Below the pieces are notes generated by a model. That model ran no database searches, had not been told where the DNA came from, and saw only the letters and a program-made list of their open reading frames with translations. From Parasedimentitalea denitrificans (lineage in GTDB: Bacteria; Pseudomonadota; Alphaproteobacteria; Rhodobacterales; Rhodobacteraceae): a stretch of DNA of 64,000 nucleotides. The position numbers were made by a program, and so were the translations under genes. Positions 26,542 to 36,218 of this stretch are shown here, piece after piece (position 1 is the stretch's first letter; the number at the start of each line of letters is the position of its first letter). Where the stretch lies: NCBI RefSeq assembly GCF_011813015.1, contig NZ_QHLQ01000007.1:122183-186182 (forward strand). The letters are read 5' to 3'.

Positions 26542-27464
26542 TCAATGTCCTGTTCGCCGCCCGCCCTGAACGCTGGGAGGCCTATTCCACACCGTTAAAG
26601 GCAGCCTTTGCCGATGCCGGGTTAGAGGTTGATCTGAGGCAGGATCACACGCCAGACACCGTGGACTACATTGTCTATGCCCCTAACGGGCCTCTGTCCG
26701 ATTTCACCCCCTATACCCGCTGCAAGGCAGTGCTGAGCCTATGGGCTGGAGTCGAGAAAATCATTGGCAACGAAAGCCTGACCATGCCGCTATGCCGGAT
26801 GGTCGATCCGGGGCTGACGGCGGGGATGGTGGAATGGGTCACTGGGCATGTGCTGCGCTATCATCTGGATATCGACCGCTCGATCGCCATGCAGGATCGG
26901 TGGGAGCCGGTGATCCCACCATTGGCGATGGAGCGCCCCGTGACCATGCTGGGGCTTGGTGCGCTGGGTCAGGCCTGTGCCAAGCAACTATTTCAACTCG
27001 GGTTCCCGGTGACCGGCTGGTCGCGGTCTCCTAAATCCATAGACGGGATAGCTTGCCTGCATGGCGACACAGGGCTGGCGCAGGCCCTAAAGCATGCAGA
27101 GATTGTGATCCTCTTGCTGCCCGACACCCCGGCAACCGAAAACACACTGAATGCCGAAACCCTGGCGTTGCTGCCGCGTGGAGCCCGTATCATCAACCCC
27201 GGTCGCGGCCCATTAATCGACGACGAGGCACTGCTGTCCGCGCTGGACAGCGGTCATGTCGCCCATGCCACACTGGATGTGTTCCGGGTTGAGCCCTTGC
27301 CCGCCGATCACCGCTTTTGGGCCCATCCCAATGTCACGGTCACGCCGCATATTGCTGCCGAAACCCGAGCAGTCACATCGGCACAGGTCATCGCCGAAAA
27401 CATCCGCCGCGGCGAGGTCGGTGAACCGTGGCTAAACTTGGTAGATCGTAAACAGGGCTACTGA
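26538..27464 (+). CDS. D-2-hydroxyacid dehydrogenase, GhrA-like
   Basis: NAD(P)H-dependent glyoxylate/hydroxypyruvate reductase-like enzyme, 308 aa. The Rossmann motif is LGLGALGQACAKQLF; the active site shows Arg and Glu in NPGRGPLIDDEALL and RVEPLPADH, and His in TPHIAAETR. It is shorter at the N-terminus than PGDH enzymes, as is usual for GhrA. It is cotranslated with the VOC protein and probably regulated by the divergent LysR gene. Confidence 0.9.
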   Translation: MINVLFAARPERWEAYSTPLKAAFADAGLEVDLRQDHTPDTVDYIVYAPNGPLSDFTPYTRCKAVLSLWAGVEKIIGNESLTMPLCRMVDPGLTAGMVEWVTGHVLRYHLDIDRSIAMQDRWEPVIPPLAMERPVTMLGLGALGQACAKQLFQLGFPVTGWSRSPKSIDGIACLHGDTGLAQALKHAEIVILLLPDTPATENTLNAETLALLPRGARIINPGRGPLIDDEALLSALDSGHVAHATLDVFRVEPLPADHRFWAHPNVTVTPHIAAETRAVTSAQVIAENIRRGEVGEPWLNLVDRKQGY

Positions 27465-27472
27465 ACAAAAAA

Positions 27473-27492
27473 GAGGGCGCCAAGGCGCCTTC
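27473..27492. terminator. Bidirectional terminator between convergent genes
   Basis: Stem GAGGGCGCC/GGCGCCTTC (one G-T pair) with A6 on the left and a T-rich run on the right, between the hydroxyacid dehydrogenase stop and the M3 peptidase stop. It serves transcripts from both sides. Confidence 0.75.
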
Positions 27493-27511
27493 TTCTTGTC
27501 TTAAATACCTC
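27489..27511. repeat. Dispersed AT-core motif copy
   Basis: CTTCTTCTTGTCTTAAATAC followed by CTC and CCGCCGGAGG; read on the minus strand it follows the M3 peptidase stop. Member of the same motif family as 2644, 4274, 6753 and 32889, merged with the terminator stem. Confidence 0.6.
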
Positions 27512-27540
27512 CGCCGGAGGCCGCGTCCGGAACGGGCGCT

Positions 27541-29556
27541 TTATTCGGCGGCCAAACCGCGGCCCTTTAGCAGGGCCTCAACCCCCGGCAGACGACCACG
27601 GAACGCCACATACAGTTCACCCGGATCCACGGAACCCCCGGTGGATAGAATGTTTTCTTCCAGTGCTTTTGCACGTTCAACATCAAAGGCACCTCCGGCC
27701 TCCTCGAACGCGGCAAAGGCATCGGCGTCCATCACTTCGGACCACATGTAGCTGTAGTAACCCGAGCTATATCCGTCGCCAGAAAAGACATGCGCGAAAT
27801 GCGGGCTGGCGTGGCGCATGGTGATCGCTGGTGGCAGGCCGATCTCACTCAGCACCTCATCCTGCTTGGCCATCACATCAGCTGGGGCCGCGCCCTCGTG
27901 AAATGCCAGATCCACCAGCGCCGAAGAAACATATTCGACGGTCTGGAACCCCATGTCGAAATTGGCCGCTCCAAGCACCTTGTCCAGCATCTCTTGCGGC
28001 ATTGCTTCACCTGTTTCCGCATGAGTGGCAAATTCAGCCAGCACCTCGGGCACCTCTAGCCAGTGTTCATACAATTGGCTGGGCAGCTCAACAAAGTCGC
28101 GCGCCACGGATGTTCCGGAAATGCTCTCGTAGGTCACGTTTGACAGCATCTGATGCAGTGCATGGCCGAACTCGTGGAACAATGTGCGGGCATCGTCCCA
28201 AGACAACAGCGCAGGCTCGGACTTGGCAAAGTTGCAAACGTTGATCACCACAGGCGCCTGCACCTCGGGGAACTTGGCCTGACTGCGCATAGCCGAACAC
28301 CAGGCGCCAGAGCGTTTGGAACCGCGTGCAAAGTAGTCGCCGATAAACACAGCCACATGTTTGCCGTCCCGTGTGACCTCCCATGCGCGGCAATCAGGGT
28401 GGTACAGGTCAACATCCAGTTGCGCGAACTGCAGCCCAAACAGGCGGGTGGCGCAGTCAAAAGAAGCCTCAATCATCCGGTCCAATTGCAAGTATGGCTT
28501 TAGCTCGGCCTCATCGAGATCATGTTCGACCTTACGGCGTTTCTCGGCATAGTAGCGCCAGTCCCAGGGCTCCAGATCACCATTGATACCATCGGCCTGC
28601 ATCATCCCTGTCAGCACATCTGCATCCGCCTCGGCTTGCGACTTGGCAGGGCCCCAGACATCCATCAACAACCCGCGCACCGCATCCGGTGTCTTGGCCA
28701 TCTCGGTTTCCAGCTTGTAGTCGGCAAAGCTGTCATAGCCCAAAAGCTGCGCCCGTTCATGCCGCAGTTCAAGGATTTCGGCGGCAATGGCGCGGTTGTC
28801 GGTTTCGTTTCCATTGGCCCCACGAGCAACCCAAGCGTTGAACGCCGTTTCGCGCAGATCGCGGCGCGGAGAGAACTGCAGGAACGGTGTGATGATTGAA
28901 CGCGACAGCGTCACCACCGGACCATCAGCACCTTTTTCGACACCAGCCGCGCGGGCGGCATCAATGGCAAAGTCTGGCAGGCCTTGCAGGTCATCCTCGC
29001 TTAGCGGCATGAACCAATCACGTTCATCTGCCAGCAGATTCTGGGTAAATGATGTGCCCAGTGTTGCCAGCCGCCCTTTGATCTCTTGCATCCGGGTGTC
29101 AGAGTCGCCCGTCAGAGCCGCCCCACCGCGTACAAAACCACGATGCGTCAACATCAGCACCCGCTGCTGTTCGTCCGTCAGACCCAAGGCTTCACGAGCA
29201 TCCCAGACCGCGGCAATACGCGCGAACAGTGCTTTGTTGGCAGTGATAGCTGACATATGCGCGGCCAGTTTAGGCGAGAACTCTCGCTGTAGCTCCTCAC
29301 GCTTGGGATTGCTGTCTGCGCCTGCAACGGTGAAAAACACCGACAGGACCTGATCCAGCTCGCGGCATGGGCTTTCCAGCGCCTCGATCACATTGGCAAA
29401 TGTTGGCGGCTTCGTGCTGTCTGCTATGGCCGCGATCTGGGCGTTATGAGCGGTTAGCGCCTGATCCAGTGCGGGTGCGAAATCATCATCAGAAATGGCA
29501 CCAAACGGGGCAATTTGAAATGGAGTGTCCCATTTGGGTAAAAGCGGGTTGGTCAT
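27541..29556 (-). CDS. dcp: M3-family oligopeptidase/dipeptidyl carboxypeptidase
   Basis: Zinc metallopeptidase that finishes degradation of short cytoplasmic peptides; 671 aa. The metal-binding HEFGHALH begins at residue 461, with the third ligand Glu expected about 25 residues on (YESISGTSVARDFVELPSQ, where EFVELPSQ-type is canonical). No signal peptide is seen, so cytoplasmic. GGAG stands 8 bases before the ATG. PrlC/oligopeptidase A is an equally close alternative name. Confidence 0.92.
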   Translation of the reverse strand: MTNPLLPKWDTPFQIAPFGAISDDDFAPALDQALTAHNAQIAAIADSTKPPTFANVIEALESPCRELDQVLSVFFTVAGADSNPKREELQREFSPKLAAHMSAITANKALFARIAAVWDAREALGLTDEQQRVLMLTHRGFVRGGAALTGDSDTRMQEIKGRLATLGTSFTQNLLADERDWFMPLSEDDLQGLPDFAIDAARAAGVEKGADGPVVTLSRSIITPFLQFSPRRDLRETAFNAWVARGANGNETDNRAIAAEILELRHERAQLLGYDSFADYKLETEMAKTPDAVRGLLMDVWGPAKSQAEADADVLTGMMQADGINGDLEPWDWRYYAEKRRKVEHDLDEAELKPYLQLDRMIEASFDCATRLFGLQFAQLDVDLYHPDCRAWEVTRDGKHVAVFIGDYFARGSKRSGAWCSAMRSQAKFPEVQAPVVINVCNFAKSEPALLSWDDARTLFHEFGHALHQMLSNVTYESISGTSVARDFVELPSQLYEHWLEVPEVLAEFATHAETGEAMPQEMLDKVLGAANFDMGFQTVEYVSSALVDLAFHEGAAPADVMAKQDEVLSEIGLPPAITMRHASPHFAHVFSGDGYSSGYYSYMWSEVMDADAFAAFEEAGGAFDVERAKALEENILSTGGSVDPGELYVAFRGRLPGVEALLKGRGLAAE

Positions 29557-29648
29557 GGCAAAGTCTCCTTTGCCAACAAGCTAGTGCTTGGCCCAACCCG
29601 ACTTCAATAGCTCTCACCAACAAACCCCGTTTCTGGCTGTAAATTCGC

Positions 29649-30449
29649 CTACTCGAGCTTTTCTTTATCCCGCAGGTGCCGCTCAAACCGCCGCAGAAGC
29701 AAGGACAGGCCAATGGTCATGGTCAAATAGATCAGCGCCACCACATTGTAGGTTTCAAAGTAGCGGAAGTTGCCGGCCGCAATAACCTTGCCCAGTTGGG
29801 TGACATCCAACACGCCCAGCACCGACACCAGCGAACTATCCTTTACCAGCGCCACAAAGTCATTGCCAAGGGGCGGCATGATAGTGCGGATGGCCTGTGG
29901 GAACACCACCAGACGGAATGTCTGCCAAGGGTTCAAGCCCAAGGATTTCGCGGCCTCAATCTGCCCAACATCCACAGACTGCAATCCAGCCCGGAATACT
30001 TCGGAAATAAAGGCCGAATAGGCAATCATCAGGGCAATGATCGCGCGCCAGATCAGCGGGAACTGCCGGGTGCGGATTGGGTCAAGGCCCAGAAACTCGC
30101 CCGCCCAATTCCGAAACTCCACCAGTGCTGGCGCCATGGCAAAAGCCACATAGAGCAGCAGCACAATGATCGGAACACCACGCACCACTTCGACATAGAA
30201 CCGGGTAACCTGCCGGATAACCAACCATTTTGATCCAGCCCCAACGGCCAGTAGCAGCCCCAACAAAGAGGCAAGGGTAAAGCTGACAATCGTCACAAAG
30301 ATGGTGGTCTTGATCCCTTTGGACAGGGTCGTCAAAACCTGCAGGTACAGCTCATCCGATGCAACCTGCCAACCGAAATACAAGCCAATCAGCACAACCG
30401 CTGCCAGCCACCATGGAAAATCTTCTTTGTCGTTTGTGGGCGCAGCCAT
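29649..30449 (-). CDS. Polar amino-acid ABC transporter permease
   Basis: Inner-membrane HisM/GlnP-type permease, 266 aa, with about five helices. The EAA loop is present as EAAKSLGLNPWQTFRLVVFPQAIRTIMPPLGNDF (given in parts: EAAKSLGLNPWQTFRLVVFP, then QAIRTIMPPL), which docks with the ATPase. It lies 66 bases beyond the binding-protein terminator on the same strand. No ATP-binding gene follows: the next minus-strand gene is the M3 peptidase. The ATPase must come from elsewhere. Confidence 0.92.
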   Translation of the reverse strand: MAAPTNDKEDFPWWLAAVVLIGLYFGWQVASDELYLQVLTTLSKGIKTTIFVTIVSFTLASLLGLLLAVGAGSKWLVIRQVTRFYVEVVRGVPIIVLLLYVAFAMAPALVEFRNWAGEFLGLDPIRTRQFPLIWRAIIALMIAYSAFISEVFRAGLQSVDVGQIEAAKSLGLNPWQTFRLVVFPQAIRTIMPPLGNDFVALVKDSSLVSVLGVLDVTQLGKVIAAGNFRYFETYNVVALIYLTMTIGLSLLLRRFERHLRDKEKLE

Positions 30450-30460
30450 AGTCGTCTTTC

Positions 30461-30490
30461 AAATAAAAACCCCGGCCCAAAGGACCGGGG
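30461..30490 (-). terminator. Intrinsic terminator between binding protein and permease
   Basis: Read on the minus strand, CCCCGG/CCGGGG with a 9-base loop runs into TTTTTATTT, 26 bases after the binding-protein stop and just ahead of the permease start. Partial read-through would give more binding protein than permease. Confidence 0.85.
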
Positions 30491-30515
30491 ATCAGGATAT
30501 TAAAACCAGTTGGTG

Positions 30516-31307
30516 TTACTGGCCCATTTTATAGTCTAGGAACCACTTGGTGTTCAGCGCCTCAAGCGTGCCGTCGGCCTCCATCGAGGCGATCGCAGCG
30601 TTGATCGATGGGACCAGCTCGCTCCCCTTTGGGAAGATGAAACCAAAATCCTCGGTGCCCAGTGGCTCGCCTACGATTTTCAAACCACCGTTAGAGGCAG
30701 TAACATAACCGTTGGCCGCGGTGCTGTCGGACAGGGCCAGATCAACGTCACCAACGCGCAGGGCCTGAATGGCTGCACCAAAGTTTTCAAACAGCTTGAT
30801 ACGTGGGTTGGCTTCATCGCCATCCAGAATATCGTACACAGTCACGTAGAACGGTGTGGTGCCCGGCTGAGCCGCGGCAAGGAAGTCGCTGTTGGCAGCA
30901 AAACTTTTGGCATCGTCAAAGCGGGTCTCGTCACCGGCCACGATCATGCGCATCTGCGAGGTCAGATACTTGTCGGAAAAGTCGACCTTTTCCTTGCGGT
31001 CCTCGCGGATGGTGATGCCGGTCATGCCCAGATCGTACTGGCCTTCGCTGACGGCAGGGATCATCGCGTCCCAGCTGCTGTTTTCATAAACGACGGTGAT
31101 ATTGATGCGCTTGGCGATTTCCGCCATGGCGTCATATTCCCAGCCAATGGGATCGCCCGTTTTGGGGTCAACAAACTGCAACGGCGGATAGGCGTTCTCA
31201 GTTGCGACAACGACTTCCTGACCACCCAGATCAGGCAGATCCGCCGCAATCGCGCCGCTGGCCAGCCCGAACAACGCTGCTGCGGTCAGTGTGATAATCG
31301 ATTTCAT
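30516..31307 (-). CDS. Periplasmic amino-acid-binding protein of ABC transporter
   Basis: Solute-binding protein of the polar amino-acid (family 3) type, 263 aa, with a Sec signal peptide ending near ASGAIAA (about residue 21). The mature domain shows [30 protein letters not shown] at its start (in family terms, P-x-x-x-x-D-x-x-G-x-x-x-G-x-D/E) and the hinge [24 protein letters not shown] precedes the ATG. It is followed by a terminator and the permease. Confidence 0.93.
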   Translation of the reverse strand: MKSIITLTAAALFGLASGAIAADLPDLGGQEVVVATENAYPPLQFVDPKTGDPIGWEYDAMAEIAKRINITVVYENSSWDAMIPAVSEGQYDLGMTGITIREDRKEKVDFSDKYLTSQMRMIVAGDETRFDDAKSFAANSDFLAAAQPGTTPFYVTVYDILDGDEANPRIKLFENFGAAIQALRVGDVDLALSDSTAANGYVTASNGGLKIVGEPLGTEDFGFIFPKGSELVPSINAAIASMEADGTLEALNTKWFLDYKMGQ

Positions 31308-31372
31308 GATATCCCCTCTTCTATTTTTTATTTGCAACAGACTTGCCGCGTGCAAGTCGGCAGCGCAAGTGA

Positions 31373-32419
31373 TCAGTCGCTTTTTGTAGCACAAACCGGG
31401 CAATGCGGCGTTTGTTTCAGCTGAATGCGCCGCGTTTCAGCGTACAACCCATCGTAGATCAACATCGAGCTGCGCAAGGTTTTCCCTGCACCAGTGATAT
31501 GTTTGATCGCCTCTAGCGCCATCATCGCGCCTACAACGCCGGGCAATGGGCCAACCACTCCGGCTTCGGAACAGGACGGCGCCAACCCGGCTGCGGGGGC
31601 TTCGGGGAATATGCACTGATAACATGGGCCACCTGCCTTGGGATGGAACAAGCTCAGCTGGCCCTCCCACTGTGACAGCGCGCCGGAAATCAGCGGCTTG
31701 CCCAGCGCGACAGCTGTCTGGTTGACTAGATAGCGAGTGTCGAAATTATCGGTGCCGTCCAGGATCAGATCATAGTCAGAGAACAATGCCTCGGCATTGT
31801 CACCCTCTAGTCGGCGATGATAGGGGCGTACTTCGACATATGGGTTCTGCGCTTTCATTGCCTTTTCCGCCGAAAACACCTTGGGCACGCCAATGTCCTC
31901 ATCTCGGTGGATCACCTGACGCTGCAGATTGGCGTTTTCGACCTCGTCGTCATCGATCACACCGATGGTACCGACACCCGCCGCCGCCAGATATTGCAGC
32001 GCTGGGGCACCCAGACCGCCGGCACCAATCACCAACACCTTGGCATTCTTCAACTTTTTCTGCCCGGGTCCGCCCAATTCGCGCAGCACAATATGGCGCG
32101 CATAGCGATCCAACTCGGTTTCTGAAAAAGTGCCGGTTTTCTGTGACATGGGGGCATCCTTGGGCTGAGCGCGCGTCTTTAGGACAGCAATAATGCGCCA
32201 ATAGCCCACCGCCAATAGGCCAATGCCACCCAGTATCAACCAGGACCTTGCCGAGCCCCCAGTGGCAAGACGTAGGTTATGCCCATCGGGAAGAGTCAGA
32301 TGAACCGTCAACAGCGCCAAGTACAGAACCAGAACCACCGAGCCACGTACAGCTTTGGGCATGCCAAGAAAACGCCCACCCCACCAAATGATGGCGGCAA
32401 AAATCACGATTGAAAGCAT
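31373..32419 (-). CDS. ThiF/MoeB/HesA-family adenylyltransferase with membrane N-terminus
   Basis: E1-like enzyme, 348 aa, that adenylates a C-terminal Gly of a ubiquitin-like sulfur carrier (MoaD or ThiS). The first 90 residues are extra: hydrophobic helices at about 1-16, 24-42 and 60-80, tethering it to the inner membrane. The catalytic part has [18 protein letters not shown] at about 131-148, then a Cys pair GPCYQC and a closing pair HCPVC for zinc. The ATG overlaps the dut stop. Moeb-type and ThiF-type cannot be separated from sequence alone. Confidence 0.9.
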   Translation of the reverse strand: MLSIVIFAAIIWWGGRFLGMPKAVRGSVVLVLYLALLTVHLTLPDGHNLRLATGGSARSWLILGGIGLLAVGYWRIIAVLKTRAQPKDAPMSQKTGTFSETELDRYARHIVLRELGGPGQKKLKNAKVLVIGAGGLGAPALQYLAAAGVGTIGVIDDDEVENANLQRQVIHRDEDIGVPKVFSAEKAMKAQNPYVEVRPYHRRLEGDNAEALFSDYDLILDGTDNFDTRYLVNQTAVALGKPLISGALSQWEGQLSLFHPKAGGPCYQCIFPEAPAAGLAPSCSEAGVVGPLPGVVGAMMALEAIKHITGAGKTLRSSMLIYDGLYAETRRIQLKQTPHCPVCATKSD

Positions 32420-32874
32420 CAGTTCTGACCTGTTGACCCAAAGCCGCCGTCGCCACGCTGGGTGTCACTCAGCGCCTCGGTCAGCTCAAATTCAGCCTGC
32501 AGGACAGGTGCAACCACCATCTGCGCAATACGATCACCATGGGTGATCTCAAATGGCTCTTGCCCGGCGTTCATCACAATAACCCCAAGAGGGCCGCGAT
32601 AATCACTATCGATGGTTCCCGGTGTGTTGGGCAGGGTAATCCCATGTTTCAACGCCAAACCGGATCGGGGCCGGATTTGCACCTCGTACCCCTGCGGGAT
32701 TTCGATCCTCAGACCCGTGGGCACCAACGCCCGCGCACCCGGCTGCAACACAATGCTGCCGCGATCGGCCAGGTTCGCACGCAGATCTGCCCCCGCAGCA
32801 CCTGCCGTTTCATAGGACGGCAGCGGCACAGACTGATCCGCGCCCGCGTCATATATCACCCGGATCAAAACCAT
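32419..32874 (-). CDS. dut: dUTP diphosphatase
   Basis: Trimeric dUTPase that hydrolyses dUTP to dUMP and keeps uracil out of DNA; 151 aa. Motifs 1-5 are visible: [37 protein letters not shown] and the C-terminal [13 protein letters not shown]-loop-like tail. It sits between coaBC and the ThiF-like gene on the same strand, a conserved neighbourhood; its stop overlaps the next start by one base. Confidence 0.97.
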   Translation of the reverse strand: MVLIRVIYDAGADQSVPLPSYETAGAAGADLRANLADRGSIVLQPGARALVPTGLRIEIPQGYEVQIRPRSGLALKHGITLPNTPGTIDSDYRGPLGVIVMNAGQEPFEITHGDRIAQMVVAPVLQAEFELTEALSDTQRGDGGFGSTGQN

Positions 32875-32888
32875 ATCGGCACCCTTTG

Positions 32889-32924
32889 CTTCTTTTTGCT
32901 AAAAATACTCTCGCCGAAAGGCGA
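32889..32924. repeat. AT-core motif and hairpin between coaBC and dut
   Basis: CTTCTTTTTGCTAAAAATAC then CTC (32889-32910), followed by the hairpin TCGCC/GGCGA with a GAAA loop (32911-32924). On the minus strand the hairpin comes straight after the coaBC stop and the motif just before the dut start, so it may modulate read-through between the two genes. Confidence 0.6.
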
Positions 32925-32926
32925 AT

Positions 32927-34123
32927 TTACTGGGCTAGCGCCACTGCCATCCGCTCGGCCAATTGCCGTGCCACATCATCCTTGCCCATGCGGGGCCAGG
33001 TCTCGGCGCCCTCTTCCGAGATCAGCACCACGGCATTTTCACTGCCGCCCATGATGCCTGTAGCTGGGGATACGTCGTTGGCGACAATCCAGTCACACCC
33101 CTTGCGCAGGCGCTTGGCGGTGGCGTGCTCGACCACATCGTTAGTTTCAGCAGCAAAACCCACCACCAGCGGCGGCCGCCCTGTTGCCATCCGTGACACC
33201 CTTTTCAGAATATCCGGGTTCTCGGCAAATTCCATCACCGGCAACCCATCTTTGGATTTCTTCAGCTTACGGTCTGATGCATTCAGCACTCGCCAATCTG
33301 ACACCGCAGCGGCAAAGACACCGGCCGCGACTGGCAGCGCCGCCTCAACCGCTTCAGACATCTGCTGAGCGGTTTCAACCGCCACCACTTGCACCCCCTC
33401 AGGTGGGCGCACCGTTGCCGGACCCGTGATAAACACCACCTCAGCCCCCAGATCGCGCAGAGCACGGGCCATCGCAGCCCCCTGCGCCCCTGATGATCGA
33501 TTGGCGATATAGCGCACCGGGTCGATCGGCTCATGCGTCGGCCCCGAGGTCACCAGAATCCGTTTTCCCTGTAATGGTCCATCTGACAGCTGGGCTGAAA
33601 TCGCCGCGATTATGTCTTCGACCTCGGCCAAACGGCCGGGACCAAATTCACCGCAGGCCATGCGGCCCTCGTCTGGGCCGACAAAACTGACACCATCCGC
33701 CTTTAGCGTTTCAATATTGCGCTGGGTGGCCGGGTGTTCCCACATACGAACATTCATCGCAGGCGCGACCAGTACGGGTGTGTCTGTCGCCAGCAGCAGG
33801 GTCGAGGCCAGATCATTCGCCAACCCCTGCGCCATCTTTGCCATCAGATCCGCCGTGGCCGGTGCGACCACAACAAGATCGGCACTGCGCGACAGCTGGA
33901 TATGGCCCATCTCTGCCTCGGTGGTTAGATCAAACAGGTCCCGGTGGACCGCAGTTCCTGCCAGGGCCGAGACTGACAGTGGCGTCACGAACTCCTCGCC
34001 ACCACGGGTCAGAACCGGCGTCACTGTAGCGCCTTGATCCTGCAACCGACGGATCAGATCCAGTGCTTTGTAGGCTGCAATGCCGCCGCCGATAATCAGA
34101 AGAATACGTTTGTCAGCCAACAT
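32927..34123 (-). CDS. coaBC: Bifunctional phosphopantothenoylcysteine decarboxylase/synthetase
   Basis: Two steps of coenzyme A synthesis: ligation of cysteine to 4'-phosphopantothenate and decarboxylation of the product. The 398-residue protein has the flavin-dependent CoaC domain (1-180; start MLADKRILLIIGGGIAAYKA, and PAMNVRMWEHPA) and the CoaB domain (about 185-398; LVTSGPTHEPIDPVRYIANR). The ATG follows GACGGG; an earlier in-frame start lacks a site. Confidence 0.96.
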   Translation of the reverse strand: MLADKRILLIIGGGIAAYKALDLIRRLQDQGATVTPVLTRGGEEFVTPLSVSALAGTAVHRDLFDLTTEAEMGHIQLSRSADLVVVAPATADLMAKMAQGLANDLASTLLLATDTPVLVAPAMNVRMWEHPATQRNIETLKADGVSFVGPDEGRMACGEFGPGRLAEVEDIIAAISAQLSDGPLQGKRILVTSGPTHEPIDPVRYIANRSSGAQGAAMARALRDLGAEVVFITGPATVRPPEGVQVVAVETAQQMSEAVEAALPVAAGVFAAAVSDWRVLNASDRKLKKSKDGLPVMEFAENPDILKRVSRMATGRPPLVVGFAAETNDVVEHATAKRLRKGCDWIVANDVSPATGIMGGSENAVVLISEEGAETWPRMGKDDVARQLAERMAVALAQ

Positions 34124-34231
34124 TTCACCCGTCCTTGCGCAGCAATCCACGCGACACTACTGCGCAGCAGCGAAAGTGTGAAATGATTTTCCATTCTGGC
34201 CGTCACAGCCGTTTTGCATTCTCTAGTATTT

Positions 34232-35068
34232 CTATTGAAACGCCAGACAGGGATCTGGGCGTTCTACCGGGTCGGCATCCAGAACCAAATCAAATGTGCC
34301 CGCGACTTGACCCGCCTCTGCCTGCCCCAATGACAGCACCACAACGTCCGGGCGTGCCTTTGCCAGATAGACCGGCACACCGCGATCTGTACGGGCATGG
34401 CCGTTACCGGTGATCACCGCAACCGGGCCGCCGGTGGCCTGCAACGCCTGGACCACCGCATCCGCCAGAGCTGTGTCCCGCAGGCGTTGGAAGTCGACCA
34501 TCATCGGCAGCATTTCGACTGGCAATGCATCGCAGTGATTGGTCATCTGGTCAGCTTCCCGGATCTGTTGTTCTGCAATCGGCAGCGGCTGATCCAGCCC
34601 ATATACCGCCGCATCCGGGCCAAAGAAACCTGCCGCGCCCTGTTCCATCACCGATTTGGATGATGACCGGGGTACCATACCGCCAAACTGCTGCGCCCCC
34701 GTGGCAGCGGCAAACACCGGAGAGTAGAGCTCAAAATCCGGCCATCCTGATGTTGCCCAGTCTAGATGATCTGCCACCCGAGCAGCATCCGATAAGGGAA
34801 TGGAGGCCAGCCCGTCGGCCTGTGCCTGAGTGATCATCTCCCAGACCACTGCATTGGGGGCCAGCGCCGTCAGGATATCCGCCTGCATCTGATGATGCAC
34901 CGGATTGTCGTGAACCTCACCAAGGATAACCACATCCGCCTGTGCTAGCTGTTTAACCACATCAGGGTCAGGCGCCGCAGTAGCCGCGGACGCAGCAGTT
35001 AGGCAAACAAAGATAGCGCCGCCCCAACAGGCAGCGCTATTTCGTACGTAATCAAAAAGGATGTTCAT
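34232..35068 (-). CDS. ChaN-family (Tiki/haem-binding uptake) exported protein
   Basis: A 278-residue protein with an N-terminal signal (about 13-32, ending ASAATAA) and the ChaN fold, marked by VVILGEVHDNPVHHQMQ near residue 50 and GNGHARTDRGVP near residue 218. Known relatives bind haem; others resemble EreA/Tiki metalloproteases. No lipobox Cys is seen. The start overlaps the stop of the rpoH-type gene by 4 bases, so it is translated from the sigma-factor message. Confidence 0.85.
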   Translation of the reverse strand: MNILFDYVRNSAACWGGAIFVCLTAASAATAAPDPDVVKQLAQADVVILGEVHDNPVHHQMQADILTALAPNAVVWEMITQAQADGLASIPLSDAARVADHLDWATSGWPDFELYSPVFAAATGAQQFGGMVPRSSSKSVMEQGAAGFFGPDAAVYGLDQPLPIAEQQIREADQMTNHCDALPVEMLPMMVDFQRLRDTALADAVVQALQATGGPVAVITGNGHARTDRGVPVYLAKARPDVVVLSLGQAEAGQVAGTFDLVLDADPVERPDPCLAFQ

Positions 35069-35943
35069 ACGAGTAGGCTATGAACCTCTCGCGATTGATT
35101 TTCAAGACTCTTGCGCATCTTCAAAAACGCTGCGGCTTCTAGCTGACGAACGCGTTCTTTGGATAATCCCAGCTCAGTTCCAAGGCTTTCCAGAGTGCGT
35201 GGCCGATCCCGCAGTTTGCGCTCTTTTACAATGAACCGCTCGCGGCCATTCAAAGCCTGCATCGCTGACACCAGCCAGACCCGCAACTGCCGTCGGTCGT
35301 GACGCCGTTCCACCAGTTCATCAGCTTGCGCGCTGTCATCTTCCAGCGCATCAATCCACTCGCGGCCATCTTCGTCAGTCGACTGCACCGCATTCAACGA
35401 GAAATCAGACCCGGACAACCGGCCCTCCATCATTTCCACGTCACGGATAGGCACGCCAATTTCGGTGGCAATTTTCTGGTGCAACTGGTGGCGGTCCAAC
35501 TTGTATCCTCGTGCCGCCTGCACACGCTCTAACTGGGCCTGCACACGCCGCATGTTGAAGAACAGCGATTTCTGCGACGACGTCGAACCGGTCCGGACCA
35601 TCGACCAATTGCGCATTACGTAATCTTGAATAGAGGCTTTGATCCACCAAACTGCATAGGTTGAAAACCGGACACCCCGATCAGGATCAAATTTATCGGC
35701 TGCTTTCATCAGCCCCAGACCCGCTTCTTGGATCAGATCATTCATCGGCGCACCGTAGCGTTTGAATTTGGCCGCCATTGAAATTGCCAGTCTTAGATAT
35801 GCATTGATAAGACGGTGAAGCGCCGCCTCGTCCTTGTGATCACGCCAGGCATAGGCCAGCCGTAATTCCGTTTCTGCATCAAGTAATTCGGCCTTCATCG
35901 CCTTCTTAGGCAATGGGTTGTCAATGTGTGCTTCTCGTGCCAT
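35065..35943 (-). CDS. rpoH: RNA polymerase sigma-32-type factor (RpoH)
   Basis: Alternative sigma factor, 292 aa. Region 2 has the core-binding and -10 recognition segments (NDLIQEAGLGLMKAADKFDP, GVRFSTYAVWWIKASIQDYV); the RpoH box-like QKSLFFNMRRV follows; region 4 ends with RPRTLESLGTELGLSKERVRQLE. Alphaproteobacteria often have two RpoH proteins, for heat and oxidative/singlet-oxygen stress, and which one this is cannot be decided here. The ATG follows GGGGGAT; an earlier in-frame start is weaker. ChaN-like gene is cotranslated. Confidence 0.95.
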   Translation of the reverse strand: MAREAHIDNPLPKKAMKAELLDAETELRLAYAWRDHKDEAALHRLINAYLRLAISMAAKFKRYGAPMNDLIQEAGLGLMKAADKFDPDRGVRFSTYAVWWIKASIQDYVMRNWSMVRTGSTSSQKSLFFNMRRVQAQLERVQAARGYKLDRHQLHQKIATEIGVPIRDVEMMEGRLSGSDFSLNAVQSTDEDGREWIDALEDDSAQADELVERRHDRRQLRVWLVSAMQALNGRERFIVKERKLRDRPRTLESLGTELGLSKERVRQLEAAAFLKMRKSLENQSREVHSLLV

Positions 35944-36218
35944 GCATTTATCCCCCGAAAACAGCAAAGCCGTCTACGTCCTGGAGCAACGCAAAATTCC
36001 AAATAGGCCCAACATGTCTGCTTGCAGTTTTTATCGGCTTAGTGGCATTCTGCCACGCGGCAACAGGCGTTGTGAGTGACTGGGCGAATGTTGCCCGTCC
36101 TGTTACTGGCCACTCTGGTCGAGCAGTGACACAGAGAACTGCCTTAGTCTCGGCTTGTTTTAAGCGGGCCCTGCAGTTACCCACAGGCACGGCTTCTGTA
36201 TCTAAAAGGTTATTCAAT

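Noticed and set aside
35944..36218. Possible cobalamin riboswitch upstream of cobU
   Set aside because: I looked for the B12-box and the usual core in the 275-base gap and did not see them; only short, unrelated stems are present.
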